Shown here one piece after another: positions 43,073-52,280 of a stretch of DNA of 64,000 bases. Within the stretch, counting starts at the first letter, position 1. Each line of letters opens with the position of its first letter. Position numbers and translations under genes: made by a program. Source of the DNA: Gemmata palustris (lineage in GTDB: Bacteria; Planctomycetota; Planctomycetia; Gemmatales; Gemmataceae); contig NZ_JAGKQQ010000001.1 of assembly GCF_017939745.1 (NCBI RefSeq), positions 1 to 64,000 on the forward strand, in the 5' to 3' direction. The notes under the pieces were generated by a model. It ran no database searches, was not told the DNA's origin, and saw only the letters and a program-made list of their open reading frames with translations.

Positions 43073-45757
43073 TTATTTTTTCGTTAGCGTCTTCAGTACC
43101 TTCTCGATTTCCGTCACGTCCGCGGGTTTAACGAGGTGGTAGTCGAAGCCCGCGTCCCGGGTGCGGCGCCGGTCCTCTTCTTGCCCCCAGCCAGTCAGCG
43201 CGACCAGGGTGACGGCGCGCAGTTCCGTGCTTCCGCGGACGCGGCGCGCGACCTCGTACCCGTTCATCCCGGGCAAGCCGATGTCGAGCACGATCAGGTC
43301 CGGGCGGAACGTTTCGAGTACGCGCAGGGCTTCGGGGCCGTCGTGGGCCATCCGCACCTCGTGGCCCTTCACTTCCAGTAATAGCGCCAGGCTGTCGGCC
43401 GCGTCCCGGTTGTCGTCCACGACCAAGATGTTCAACTTCGGTGCGCCCGCGGACGGTTCAGCGGTTCCCGGGGGATGTGTGCTCGCTGTGCCCGCTTCGA
43501 CAGCGAGCGGGATGCGAACCGTGAACGTGCTCCCGCGGTTCGGGCCGGGGCTCTCGGCCGACACCGTGCCGCCGTGCAACTCGACCAGGCGCCGAACCAG
43601 TGTGAGGCCGATTCCGAGCCCGCCCTGAGACCGATCCAGGGAACTCCCGACCTGCGTGAACATCTCGAAGATTTTGGGCAGCATCTCGGTTGGAATGCCC
43701 AGCCCGTTATCGGTGACGCGGACGACCGCGTCCGCACCCCGCGGCTCCGCGGACAGTTCGATGCGCCCGCCCGGTGGGGTGTACTTTGCGGCGTTGTTCA
43801 GCAGGTTCGCCAGCACCTGCACCAGTCGGGTGCGGTCCGCGTCCACGAATAGTGGGTCCGCCGGCACGCACACTACGAGTTCGTGTTTTCCGGTCTCGAT
43901 CATCTGGCGGGACGTTTCCACCGCGGCCTCGGCGAGCGCGCGGACCCCGACCCGTTCCTTCCGCAGAATCACCTTCCCGCGCGACACGCGCGACACGTCC
44001 ATCAGGTCGTCGACCAGGTGGACCATCTGCCCGATCTGGCGGTCCATCATGGCCAGGGTGCGCTCGGCCGGGTCGCCGGGCGGGCGCCCGATGCGGAGGA
44101 TCTGGAGCCCGTTTCGGATCGGCGCGAGCGGGTTCCGCAACTCGTGTGCGAGGGTCGCGAGGAACTCGTCCTTCCGCCGGTCCTGTTCCTGGAGGGTCCG
44201 GTACAGGATCGTGTTCTCGATCGCCACCGCGATCCGGGCGGCCAGGTCCTGGGCCACCACCAGTTCCGCGGGGCCGTAGCGCCGGGCCGCCGAGGTGCTG
44301 AGGAAGGTGACGCCCCCGATGGTCCGCCCGCGGGACGCGAGGGGAATGGCCAGGTACGACTTGATGCCCCAGCCCCGGAGCCGGGCGATCCGGTCCGGTC
44401 CCAGTGGGGCCGCGCGCGGGTCGAGCGCGTCGAGGTCCGGCACCACGTCGGGCGCGCCGGTGCGCAGGACGTGCGGGATGCCGTCGGGCGCGTTCGGGTC
44501 GGGGCCGAGCGCCGGGTCCACGGGCCGCGGACCCGCGACGGCAAGCGCTTCGGGGTTCGATGAGAGGCGCCGGCGGTTCCCGGCATCGTCGACGAGGTCC
44601 ACCACGCACCAATCGGCGAACCGCCCGACGGCCAGGTTCGCGATCCGCCGGAGCGTGCTCTCGTAATCGACGAGTTCGACCAGTTGCGAACTGGCGTCCG
44701 CCAGGAACCGCATCGACTCCTCGGCGCGCTTCCGGTCGGTGATGTCGTGGAACACCAGAACCGCCCCGGTCACCCCTCCCGCGCCGTCCCGGATCGGCGC
44801 GGCCGAGTCGTCGATCGGGCGCTCGGTCCCGTCCCGCGCGATCAGGATCGTGTGGTTCGCCAGCCCGACGACGACCCCTTCGGCCAGCGCCCGCCGCGCG
44901 GGGTTATCCACAGGGGCGCGGGTTGATTCGTTGACGATGCGAAACACTTCGTGCAGCGAGCGCCCGACCGCGTCCGCGGTGGGCCAGCCGGTGAGTTTTT
45001 CGGCGACCGGGTTGAGGAAGGTCACGTTCCCGGCGGTGTCGGTCGCAATGATCGCGTCCCCGACGCTGCCGAGAGTGGTACGGAACCACTCCCGCTGTTC
45101 GCGGACCAGAGCGGCGGCCGCGGCGCTCGCGCGCAAGCTCCGGGCGAGCAGCCACACGAACATCCCGAGCGCGACGAGCCCGAGGACCGCCCCCGCGATC
45201 CCGTAGTAGACGGTACGAGTATACGCTTCCGTGGTCTCGGTGTTCCGTGCGGCGAGCCGATCCCGCTCGTAGCCCTCCATCGCCGCGAGCGTCTCCAGTA
45301 GCGGGTCCACGAAACTCCGGTTCTCCCGACCGCGGGAGAACTCGAGGATGGCGCCGAGGCCCTTTTCGCGGCGCAGGGTCGTGACCGCGTCCAGACTGGC
45401 GATCCCGGATTCGATCTCCCGCACCGCGGATTCCGTGCGCTGGTTTTGGTCCGGGTCGCCTGCGGTCAAGGTTCGGAGCTGGGAGCCGCTGACGCGGAGT
45501 GCCGATATCGCTTCGTGGTACGGCGGCAACCGGTCCTCGCCCCCGGTGATGATGTACGCCCGCTGCGCGGCCTGGAGCTTGCGGGCGTCGGACCGAACGG
45601 CGGCGACCGCGTCGATCACTTCGTGGCTGTGGGCCGCGTCGATGGCGTCGTTGCGAAGGTCCCGGGCGTTGAAATAGGTAGTGACGGGAACGCCCACCAT
45701 CATGGCCGCGAGTACGACCAGCCCGATGACCGTGTTGCGATCGAATCGCTGACGCAT
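43073..45757 (-). CDS. Hybrid sensor histidine kinase (CHASE3-PAS-GAF-HisKA-REC)
   Basis: An 894-residue membrane kinase. An N-terminal helix, a CHASE3-like extracytoplasmic domain (AVRSDARKLQAAQRAYIITG) and a second helix (GIAGAVLGLVALGMFVWLLA) are followed by a PAS domain (SVGDAIIATDTAGNVTFLN), a GAF domain (about 370-530), the phospho-His in LAHELRNPLAPIRNG, an ATPase domain (DNGLGIPTEMLPKIFEMF) and a receiver with the phospho-Asp in LIVLDIGLPGMNG. The start at 45757 has GGGAGAG upstream. No cognate regulator adjoins; the ligand is unknown. Confidence 0.93.
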   Translation of the reverse strand: MRQRFDRNTVIGLVVLAAMMVGVPVTTYFNARDLRNDAIDAAHSHEVIDAVAAVRSDARKLQAAQRAYIITGGEDRLPPYHEAISALRVSGSQLRTLTAGDPDQNQRTESAVREIESGIASLDAVTTLRREKGLGAILEFSRGRENRSFVDPLLETLAAMEGYERDRLAARNTETTEAYTRTVYYGIAGAVLGLVALGMFVWLLARSLRASAAAAALVREQREWFRTTLGSVGDAIIATDTAGNVTFLNPVAEKLTGWPTADAVGRSLHEVFRIVNESTRAPVDNPARRALAEGVVVGLANHTILIARDGTERPIDDSAAPIRDGAGGVTGAVLVFHDITDRKRAEESMRFLADASSQLVELVDYESTLRRIANLAVGRFADWCVVDLVDDAGNRRRLSSNPEALAVAGPRPVDPALGPDPNAPDGIPHVLRTGAPDVVPDLDALDPRAAPLGPDRIARLRGWGIKSYLAIPLASRGRTIGGVTFLSTSAARRYGPAELVVAQDLAARIAVAIENTILYRTLQEQDRRKDEFLATLAHELRNPLAPIRNGLQILRIGRPPGDPAERTLAMMDRQIGQMVHLVDDLMDVSRVSRGKVILRKERVGVRALAEAAVETSRQMIETGKHELVVCVPADPLFVDADRTRLVQVLANLLNNAAKYTPPGGRIELSAEPRGADAVVRVTDNGLGIPTEMLPKIFEMFTQVGSSLDRSQGGLGIGLTLVRRLVELHGGTVSAESPGPNRGSTFTVRIPLAVEAGTASTHPPGTAEPSAGAPKLNILVVDDNRDAADSLALLLEVKGHEVRMAHDGPEALRVLETFRPDLIVLDIGLPGMNGYEVARRVRGSTELRAVTLVALTGWGQEEDRRRTRDAGFDYHLVKPADVTEIEKVLKTLTKK

Positions 45758-45954
45758 TCGACTCTCCCAATGCCGTCGCAACAACTTGCAATCAAAGGAC
45801 CGATCCCAACCGTAAGTAGCCCGCCTCGACGCCCGGTTTTCAGGATTCTACCGTTTACCGAAGTGTCGGGCCGCTGGCACGGTGATTGCTTCCCATTTCG
45901 GCAAAGCCCGCCGGCTGTCTGCCGAGCGGTTGACCAATAAACAGGATGCACACC

Positions 45955-46113
45955 ATGAACGTCATGAACACCGACGCCGAAAAAATTACTCTCGCAGCGA
46001 CGGAACGGGTTCAATCGCTCGACGTGGTCGATGAGGCATCGGACGAATCGTTCCCGTGCAGTGATCCGCCGTCGTGGACGCCGATTACCGGCACTGGTGC
46101 GCCGGCTCGGTGA
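45955..46113 (+). CDS. Small protein with ESFPxSDPPSW motif
   Basis: A 52-residue open reading frame too short for many gene finders. It ends with [20 protein letters not shown], a motif seen in many small bacterial proteins and at the ends of larger ones, with Cys here where Ala is usual. The second ATG (45955) is chosen, since ACAGGA lies about seven bases before it; ATG 45946 is also possible. A perfect terminator hairpin follows 100 bases later. The function is unknown. Confidence 0.7.
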   Translation: MNVMNTDAEKITLAATERVQSLDVVDEASDESFPCSDPPSWTPITGTGAPAR

Positions 46114-46214
46114 GTGGGCGCAGAACGGTACCACCCGCTCATCGCGGTTCGCCTCAGAGATGGGCGAACCGCGATGAGGGAACTTGGTGAAGAGCCTCAA
46201 GAAGTCCAATTCCG

Positions 46215-46270
46215 ACTACGAACACCGGGGGCCGTGGGAATTTATCCCCACGGCCCCCGGTGTTCGTAGT
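46215..46270. terminator. Bidirectional terminator hairpin
   Basis: A 24-bp perfect stem (core CACCGGGGGCCGTGGG pairing with CCCACGGCCCCCGGTG) with an AATTTATC-type loop lies between the small gene and the converging acidic-protein gene. Confidence 0.88.
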
Positions 46271-46282
46271 TGCCTGCGCGAA

Positions 46283-47944
46283 TTACTGATCGCGGAGTTC
46301 CATGTCGAGTTGCGTGGCGAGCCCGCGAACGATCGGTGCGGCCGGTTTGCGCGGCTGCTGATACCCCCACATTGTCTGGAGCAGCTCAAAGCCCATCAGC
46401 GCACCGACGAGCGTGAAGAGGAGCGCCGGGGCCAGGAACAGCACCGGGACAATGCCCCAGGGCTTGGTCGAGGCGAGCACTTCTTCATCCTCGGCATCCG
46501 CCTTCCCGCGCCGCCCGGCCTTCGCGCCGCGCAGGGCCTTGGACGCCGAGGCGTCGTCCTCGTCAGTTACCGAGTCGTCGGCCAGATCGACGTCGCCGTC
46601 GTCGTCCACGACGGGCTTCTTTTTCCCCTTAAGCGGCTGGGGCTTCGCTTTGCCCTTTCCGCGTGCGGGCTTCTCTGCCTCTTCGTCCTCGAGTAGCACG
46701 ACTTCGCTACCGGACTCCTCTCCGCTATCGTCACCGTCGGCCATCTCGAGTTCAAAGTCGGACTTTTCCAGGTCCGTGTCCGATTCGAGCGCGACCGCTT
46801 CGGACCCGGACTCGTCCGGCATCGAGGGGATCTCGAAGTCGGTCTCGAAGATGTCGCCCTTGTCCTCTTCCGCCAGCGCTTCGGATTCCATTGCGGCTTG
46901 CTCGAGCGAGCCGCCGGAGTCGTCGAGGGTCAGCTCGAACTCGCTGTCGGAGTCCGAATCGAGCACCAGTTTGCCCGACTTGGGCGCACCGAGCTTGGTG
47001 CTCGACGAGACCGCGGACGAATCGAGACTCAGCTCGAAATCGACGTCCGATTCGTCGCTGTCTTCCTCGACCTTTTTTTTGTTCTTGCTCTTCTCGAGCG
47101 AGATGCCGCTGTCGGCCGGGTCGCTGAGGTTGATCCCGCTGGCGCTGCTGCGCTTGTCGCTCCCGCCCTTACCCTTGGGCAGGGCGCCGAGGTCCACCTC
47201 GTCGCCGTCCGGGTTCATCTGGAGGTCGAAGTCGTCACTGTCCGCGTCGAGGCTCAGCTCGAATTCGCTGCTGTCGTTCTCCACCGGCGGCTTACCGGAC
47301 TTCCCGCCCTTGCCCTTGCTCGGGTCGAGTTTGCCGGACGAGTTCCCGCTCTTGGGGGCGGACAATTTGGCCGAGCTCCCACCCTTGATGATCGCGCTAC
47401 CGGGGCCACCGAAATCGAGCGCGATTTCTTCGGTCGGGATCGCGGCCTCGTCGCTCTTGGGCTCGGGGGCCTTGACCTTCTTGAGCTTCCCGCTGTCGAG
47501 CCGCACGTCGCTGTCCGAGCTGCCGTGGGAGCTATCGGACATGCTCTTGGGGGCCTTCGGCGCGATCTTGCCGGACTTCGGCGGGGCCGGTTTGGGATCG
47601 TCGGCGAGCGAGAACACTTCGTCGTCACTGGCCCCGAAGTCCAACGGCGCTTCGTCGGAGGCGCTCTTCTTGGGCGCCTTGTGCTTGTCCTCGACCACCT
47701 TGAAGTCGTCCGAGCCCGGGGGCTCCAGTTCTTGCTCCGCCATCGGGAGCCCGTCCTCGCTGGCCAGCCCGAGCTGGCGCCCGAGTTCGTCGATGGCCGT
47801 GACTTTGAACCGCACGGTGGACCCGTCGCGGATCTGACTGAGTTTCTTGAACTCGGAATCGGTCTTGAGCCGCTTCTTCATCTCCTCGGGGGAGATGCCG
47901 AGTCGTTCCGCGGCTTCCTCGAGCGTAATCATCTGCTGCGCCAT
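46283..47944 (-). CDS. Acidic repeat protein with HTH-like start and C-terminal membrane helix
   Basis: A 553-residue protein. Residues 5-60 form an HTH-like domain (MITLEEAAERLGISPEEMKKR, here up to ISPEEM) followed by RDGSTVRFKVTAIDEL, a combination seen in planctomycete proteins. A long, very acidic Ser/Asp/Glu-rich middle has a repeated FELSLD/FELTLD motif (at least four times) with intervening Lys/Gly stretches. One helix near the end (GIVPVLFLAPALLFTLVGAL) anchors it. No enzyme motif is present. It may be a scaffold; a DNA-binding membrane protein is possible. Confidence 0.75.
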   Translation of the reverse strand: MAQQMITLEEAAERLGISPEEMKKRLKTDSEFKKLSQIRDGSTVRFKVTAIDELGRQLGLASEDGLPMAEQELEPPGSDDFKVVEDKHKAPKKSASDEAPLDFGASDDEVFSLADDPKPAPPKSGKIAPKAPKSMSDSSHGSSDSDVRLDSGKLKKVKAPEPKSDEAAIPTEEIALDFGGPGSAIIKGGSSAKLSAPKSGNSSGKLDPSKGKGGKSGKPPVENDSSEFELSLDADSDDFDLQMNPDGDEVDLGALPKGKGGSDKRSSASGINLSDPADSGISLEKSKNKKKVEEDSDESDVDFELSLDSSAVSSSTKLGAPKSGKLVLDSDSDSEFELTLDDSGGSLEQAAMESEALAEEDKGDIFETDFEIPSMPDESGSEAVALESDTDLEKSDFELEMADGDDSGEESGSEVVLLEDEEAEKPARGKGKAKPQPLKGKKKPVVDDDGDVDLADDSVTDEDDASASKALRGAKAGRRGKADAEDEEVLASTKPWGIVPVLFLAPALLFTLVGALMGFELLQTMWGYQQPRKPAAPIVRGLATQLDMELRDQ

Positions 47945-48224
47945 GGGAAACTCGTGGCGACGGTGGGATGGGAATTTGATGCCGCGCGAGTGCGTGAGGC
48001 ATTGATATTGATTGTAAACTGCGTCCGGGCGGACACAAGTGCTGATCGCACTTCGTGATGGCGCGCTGCGCGGCACCCGCTGTGCAGGTGATACAACCGC
48101 GCCGCACTAATCCGCACAGTCGCGCTAATCGATTTGTTGCGCCCGCGGGGAACCAAAAATCCCTGGCGGCGGCGCGCGAAAAAGCGGAATCCGATTCAAG
48201 TCCGGAGGCGCTCCGGTGCGCCCC
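47945..48224. other. 280-base gap, no gene seen
   Basis: The gap lies between two minus-strand genes. It should hold the promoter of the acidic repeat protein. No repeat or hairpin stands out. Confidence 0.35.
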
Positions 48225-50183
48225 TTACTCGTTCGGGCCGAAGAACGGGAGCTGGTCCAACGTGTCCCAATCGGGTACGCGGATCGTGCCGAGTGGAATG
48301 TTCGGATCGATCTTGTGAACGACGTAGCGCCCGGAGCGAAACACGACCGGCTGGTTCCACGGGAACTTTTGGCGCTCGTTCGCCGGTAACCACACCGGGA
48401 GCGGGTCGCCGTCGGCCCACGAACTCGCGTGGTACGGCGTGTCCCCGTTCCAGCAAGTACGGAGCAGGTCGCTGACGACGTAGCGCTGACGGGAGTTGGC
48501 CACGGCGTCCACGATTTGTTGGCGCTTGGGCTTCTCGCCCGGCGGGAGTTCGGCCTTCTCCCGAATAGCGAACACTGTGCCGTAGTGCATGTACCGCGTG
48601 GCCGGGTCCACATCGAGCATCAGGTACACTGGGTGCGTGCTGTCGTGCCAGCAGTTGAGTTCGCCCGGTCCGATGGGCGGATCGATCGTCTTCAAGTAGT
48701 TCGCCACATCAGTGAGTTCGCACCACTTCGTTCCGCAGTGGATGTCGGTGTACTGGCCGAGCCGGTCGCGGAGTTCCGGCGACCCGCCCTCGGTCCACGC
48801 GCGCGGCCACAACTTCATCACCGACCGGTCCGCGAGCGGGTGCTTAGCGAACTTCACGTAGGGGCATTCCGGGTTGAGCGCGTCCGCCACTTGCGCCGCG
48901 GGCGGGTACACCTCCGCGCCGTTCATCAGCGCGCCCACCGCAACGAACCACAGTAGGTAGATGAACCCGAAGCACCACCGCTGGCTCGCGATCACCGCGA
49001 ACGCGAGTAGCAGCAGCGGCGCGTGAACGTACTCGAACCCCCGTTGCAGGAACACCGCCTGTGCCAGCCAGCCCAGGTAGAACGCGGCCAACAGTGCGCG
49101 GGCCGACGCGACGCGCTCACTTTCGGCGGGCGCGTACCACCACCGCGGGCGCGGAAGGCGCGCGGGCCGGCCGGGTTTGCGCGACCAGACGCGCGATTCC
49201 CACAGCGCGAGCACCGCGAGGGCGATCGCAACGTGGTGCAGGAGGCTCCACGGGCGGAAACACTTGAAGAGCGTTCCGCCCCGATCGTAGAGCGAACCGG
49301 AATCGGCGAAGTAGGCGGGGTTCCAGTTCAGGAAGATGTCGAGGAAGTACGGCCACGCGCCGGTGCCGATCAGCCACGCGATCCCCGGCGCCCCCGCGAG
49401 CAACCCGCCGGTAATCACTCTCCCGAGGTCCGCGAGCACGCGGGTCAGTGGTTCGCGCCGGGCGAGGAAGACTGCCGACGTCACCCACACCACGAACGCG
49501 GGCACCACCATGTGCGGCTTCAGCCACACCGCCGCGCCCCACAGGAATCCTTCGAGGATGGAAGAACGGAGAAGCGACCCCTCCCCAACCCCTCCCCCAA
49601 GGGGAGAGGGGCTTGAAATCGGCGCTTGCGGCGCGGTTGTCTGTGTCTTTAGTTCTGTTCCCCCTTCCATTTTAGGGAAGGGGGTTAGGGGGGTAGGTTC
49701 CCCCGTTACGCGCCGCAACCGCAATCGGGCCGCGAGCGCCGCGGGGAGGAGCATCCACGGGTCGCGCTGGATGTGGCTGAATTCGGTCGTGAACGGGTAA
49801 TACAGCGCGACCGCGGCCACCAGCCACGCGACCGTGTAACTCGGGGAGCCGCAGCGCCGGACCCACCCGCACAGCAGCGCGACCGATGAGCCGATCACGA
49901 GCAAATCGACCGCACGGAGGGCTTCGTAGTTCCAGCCGAAGACCAGCTTCAACCCGGCCATTGCCCACACGAAACCGGGCAAGTTGGTGTCGAAGATGTC
50001 GCGGTAGTGGACACCACCGTTGAGGATATTGCGCGCCGCCATCTGGTAGAGCGTGACGTCGCACCACGGCGGCATCGCCAGAAATAGCGGCACGCCGGCG
50101 AGGAGAACGGCGCCGGTCACGAGCCAGCCGAGGGACGCGGAGCGCCAAAGGCGCCACGGGCGGGGGCGTTCGGGTTCGGTCAT
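48225..50183 (-). CDS. Multi-spanning membrane protein, glycosyltransferase-39-like
   Basis: A 652-residue protein with about 10 membrane helices in the first 430 residues and a soluble C-terminal region. The first loop has the acidic pattern PPWCDVTLYQMAARNILNGG and FDTNLPGFVWAM, as in GT-C enzymes that transfer sugars from polyprenyl phosphates. Residues about 162-203 are an in-frame palindromic insert (TPLTPFPKMEGG, then SPSPLGGGVGEG), probably in a loop between helices. The substrate is unknown. Confidence 0.75.
   Translation of the reverse strand: MTEPERPRPWRLWRSASLGWLVTGAVLLAGVPLFLAMPPWCDVTLYQMAARNILNGGVHYRDIFDTNLPGFVWAMAGLKLVFGWNYEALRAVDLLVIGSSVALLCGWVRRCGSPSYTVAWLVAAVALYYPFTTEFSHIQRDPWMLLPAALAARLRLRRVTGEPTPLTPFPKMEGGTELKTQTTAPQAPISSPSPLGGGVGEGSLLRSSILEGFLWGAAVWLKPHMVVPAFVVWVTSAVFLARREPLTRVLADLGRVITGGLLAGAPGIAWLIGTGAWPYFLDIFLNWNPAYFADSGSLYDRGGTLFKCFRPWSLLHHVAIALAVLALWESRVWSRKPGRPARLPRPRWWYAPAESERVASARALLAAFYLGWLAQAVFLQRGFEYVHAPLLLLAFAVIASQRWCFGFIYLLWFVAVGALMNGAEVYPPAAQVADALNPECPYVKFAKHPLADRSVMKLWPRAWTEGGSPELRDRLGQYTDIHCGTKWCELTDVANYLKTIDPPIGPGELNCWHDSTHPVYLMLDVDPATRYMHYGTVFAIREKAELPPGEKPKRQQIVDAVANSRQRYVVSDLLRTCWNGDTPYHASSWADGDPLPVWLPANERQKFPWNQPVVFRSGRYVVHKIDPNIPLGTIRVPDWDTLDQLPFFGPNE
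49576..49698. repeat. Palindromic repeat inserted in a coding sequence, copy B
   Basis: Hairpin arms CCCCTCCCC/GGGGAGAGGGG-type at 49578-49610 and CCCCCTTCC/GGAAGGGGG at 49659-49685 flank about 50 bases. It keeps the reading frame open through the membrane glycosyltransferase-like gene. Layout and vocabulary match copy A at 22050-22168. Confidence 0.7.
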
Positions 50184-50188
50184 CGCGG

Positions 50189-51040
50189 TCAGTGGGGCTT
50201 CCCCTGCTCGTTGGGAGTGGCGTGAACGGGCGCATCGGGCGCCGCGTGCGGGTGATGAGGAATCATATACGCGGACGCGGTCAACCCGATTGCCACCACC
50301 GCGGCCGTGAGTCCGATGAACCAGTACGCGCGCTTCTTGGTTAGAAGGGCGATTGAGCAGAGCACCAGACCGATTTCGGCCGACAGGTGCGCGACATCGA
50401 ACCGGTCGGCCTGGTGGTGAACGTGTTCGGCTTCTTCGCTCTTTTCGGCGGCTTGTTGGCGAAATTTGGCGGCCTCGGTCCCCACGCGGGTCGCCTCGGC
50501 GTGCAGCTTCTCGGCCCGCTTACTGGCCTCGTCACCCCGTTCGAGCAGGTCCGGTAAATTGTCCTTCTTGTCGTTCGATTTGTTGTACTCAGCGGCCCGT
50601 TTCTTCCAGTCGGTGGCCGCCTTCGCTCGCGCCGCGCTGATTTCGGTCGCTTTCTTCTTCGTGTCTTCGTCGGCGTCCTTGCGCACGATTTCGGGGGAGG
50701 GCACGAGTTCCATCAGTGCCGCAGATATCTCGAATTCCGACTGACGGAGCCGTTTGGACTGGTACCACGCGAACAGGTTGCTCTTTTCCACCTCGGCGTG
50801 CCCCGCGTCTGTGCCGATTCTGTTCGCGTCGCCGATGATCCGGTTGACGTCACCGAGTAGTCGGTTCGAGTCCCCTTGGAGCTGCAACACTTTGTTGTGC
50901 GTGCGGTGCCCCACCATGCTGATTGCGGCGAGGATCGCAGCGACGATCGCCATTGAAACCGCGACCCGCTGGTTGAACGGGTCGGAGGCGTGGTGTTCGG
51001 CGTGTTCGGCGTGTTCCAGGTGCTCGTGCGTGTTCGCCAT
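50189..51040 (-). CDS. DUF4337 membrane protein
   Basis: A 283-residue protein. A His-rich N-terminus (HEHLEHAEHAEHH) precedes a helix (VAVSMAIVAAILAAISMVG); a long charged coiled region (AARAKAATDWKKRAAEYNKS, here up to AAEYN) and two C-terminal helices (LSAEIGLVLCSIALL, WFIGLTAAVVAIGL) follow. The layout fits the DUF4337 family, whose function is unknown. It lies five bases upstream of the GT39-like gene, so the two are probably co-transcribed. Confidence 0.82.
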   Translation of the reverse strand: MANTHEHLEHAEHAEHHASDPFNQRVAVSMAIVAAILAAISMVGHRTHNKVLQLQGDSNRLLGDVNRIIGDANRIGTDAGHAEVEKSNLFAWYQSKRLRQSEFEISAALMELVPSPEIVRKDADEDTKKKATEISAARAKAATDWKKRAAEYNKSNDKKDNLPDLLERGDEASKRAEKLHAEATRVGTEAAKFRQQAAEKSEEAEHVHHQADRFDVAHLSAEIGLVLCSIALLTKKRAYWFIGLTAAVVAIGLTASAYMIPHHPHAAPDAPVHATPNEQGKPH

Positions 51041-51354
51041 GAACGGCTCCGGGGCTTGCTTCGGCAGCCGCGGAAGTCTACGGGCACGCGGCGCGGCGTT
51101 CAAGGTGCAGAAAATTATCGGAATTATCCCGAAAGTCGTTGCAATCGTTACCGACGGGGTATAGCATCCGTAGTTGAAAAACGGATTTTCGATTCGCATC
51201 GCATCTGGAAGGACTCCCGTCCTATCTCTTTGAAGTCTGTCCGATCTTGCAGCGGAACTCGTTTTTCCGCGACCGCCGGTAACCCCCATAACCGGCAGCC
51301 GCACTTTCGGTTCGGAAGCCCTCGTCCGAGATCTACCCCCGAAGGAGCGCCGCG
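51041..51354. other. 313-base gap, no gene seen
   Basis: A divergent promoter region between the DUF4337 gene and the BON-domain gene. An AT-rich patch (AAAATTATCGGAATTATCCC near 51110) may contain a promoter, but no clear pair was found. Confidence 0.35.
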
Positions 51355-51582
51355 ATGAACACCTGCCCGATCATGACATCCGAACTGATCGACGCGCTGA
51401 CGAGCAGCCCCCTCGGTCAACTCCGCCGCCTGCGCGTGACCGAAAACGAGAACGAGGTCGTCCTCACGGGCCAAGTGTCCAGTTACTACCTCAAGCAAAT
51501 GGCACAGGAAACCATTCGCATCGCCGTGGGCGTGCGGAGACTCTTGAACCGCGTGGAAGTCTGCGCTGCAGACGCGGCCTGA
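51355..51582 (+). CDS. BON-domain protein
   Basis: A 75-residue protein made of one BON-like domain: LRRLRVTENENEVVLTGQV, SSYYLKQMAQETI and GVRRLLNRVEV. BON domains bind phospholipid or lipopolysaccharide in secreted proteins, but there is no signal peptide here, so it is probably cytoplasmic. A strong terminator follows. Relatives are common in planctomycetes. Confidence 0.82.
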   Translation: MNTCPIMTSELIDALTSSPLGQLRRLRVTENENEVVLTGQVSSYYLKQMAQETIRIAVGVRRLLNRVEVCAADAA

Positions 51583-51602
51583 AACGGAATGAGATAAACA
51601 GC

Positions 51603-51651
51603 CGCGCCCGCGCCGTCCCAATAATTGTTGGGACGGCGCGGGCGCGAATTT
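51603..51651 (+). terminator. Intrinsic terminator after the BON gene
   Basis: A perfect 19-bp GC-rich stem (core CGCGCCCGCGCCGTCCCAA) with a 6-base loop is followed by AATTTTTG. Confidence 0.92.
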
Positions 51652-51682
51652 TTGATTCACGCAGAAAGTGACAGGGTGAATC

Positions 51683-52174
51683 TCACTCTTTCGGCATTGG
51701 GAGTATCGCGTCGGTTGTGTGAATAACTCCGTTGCTGCACACGATATCTGCGGTCACGATCTTCACCCCGCCGACGAGCAACCCGTCTTTCGTGTCCTCC
51801 ACCTTCAGTACGTTCCCGTGGACCGTCTTCAGTTCTTTGCCGTCCAGTTTCTTCAGATCCGCAGTGGTGTACTTTCCCATGACGAGGTGCGAGCGGAGGA
51901 GCCGTTGCACCACGTCCTTTTTGGTCGCGATCTCACCAATCGTGGTGTCGTCGAGTTTTTTGAACGCCGAATCGAGCGGCGCGAACAGCGTGTACTGGGT
52001 CGTGCCCTTGAGCGCGGCGGATTCGGCGGCTTCCTTCACGGCGACGGACAGAACCGTGTGCCCGTCGCGCGTGGTGAGCGTGTCGTAGATCGTGCCGGTG
52101 TCGGCGGTGCGCGCCGGCAGTGCGAGCGCGAGGACGGTGGCGAGTACCGCACCGGCGGTGAGTTTGGGACGCAT
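51683..52174 (-). CDS. Secreted fasciclin-domain protein
   Basis: A 163-residue protein. The signal peptide (AGAVLATVLALALPARTA) is followed by one FAS1 domain: TQYTLFAPLDSAFKKLDD (the H1 box), LRSHLVMGKYTTADL and the end GVIHTTDAILPMP (the H2 box). FAS1 proteins mediate adhesion or small-molecule binding outside the cell. The start at 52174 has GGGAG upstream. It is divergent from the UvrC/Cho-like gene. Confidence 0.92.
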   Translation of the reverse strand: MRPKLTAGAVLATVLALALPARTADTGTIYDTLTTRDGHTVLSVAVKEAAESAALKGTTQYTLFAPLDSAFKKLDDTTIGEIATKKDVVQRLLRSHLVMGKYTTADLKKLDGKELKTVHGNVLKVEDTKDGLLVGGVKIVTADIVCSNGVIHTTDAILPMPKE

Positions 52175-52280
52175 GAAACCGCACTCCCGTGTTTTGGACC
52201 GTTTTCGGAGTTCGCGCGCGGGCAGGTTGAGTGTTAGAATACCTGCGTACACCAACCCGAACAAGGCGCGAACATTAAAT

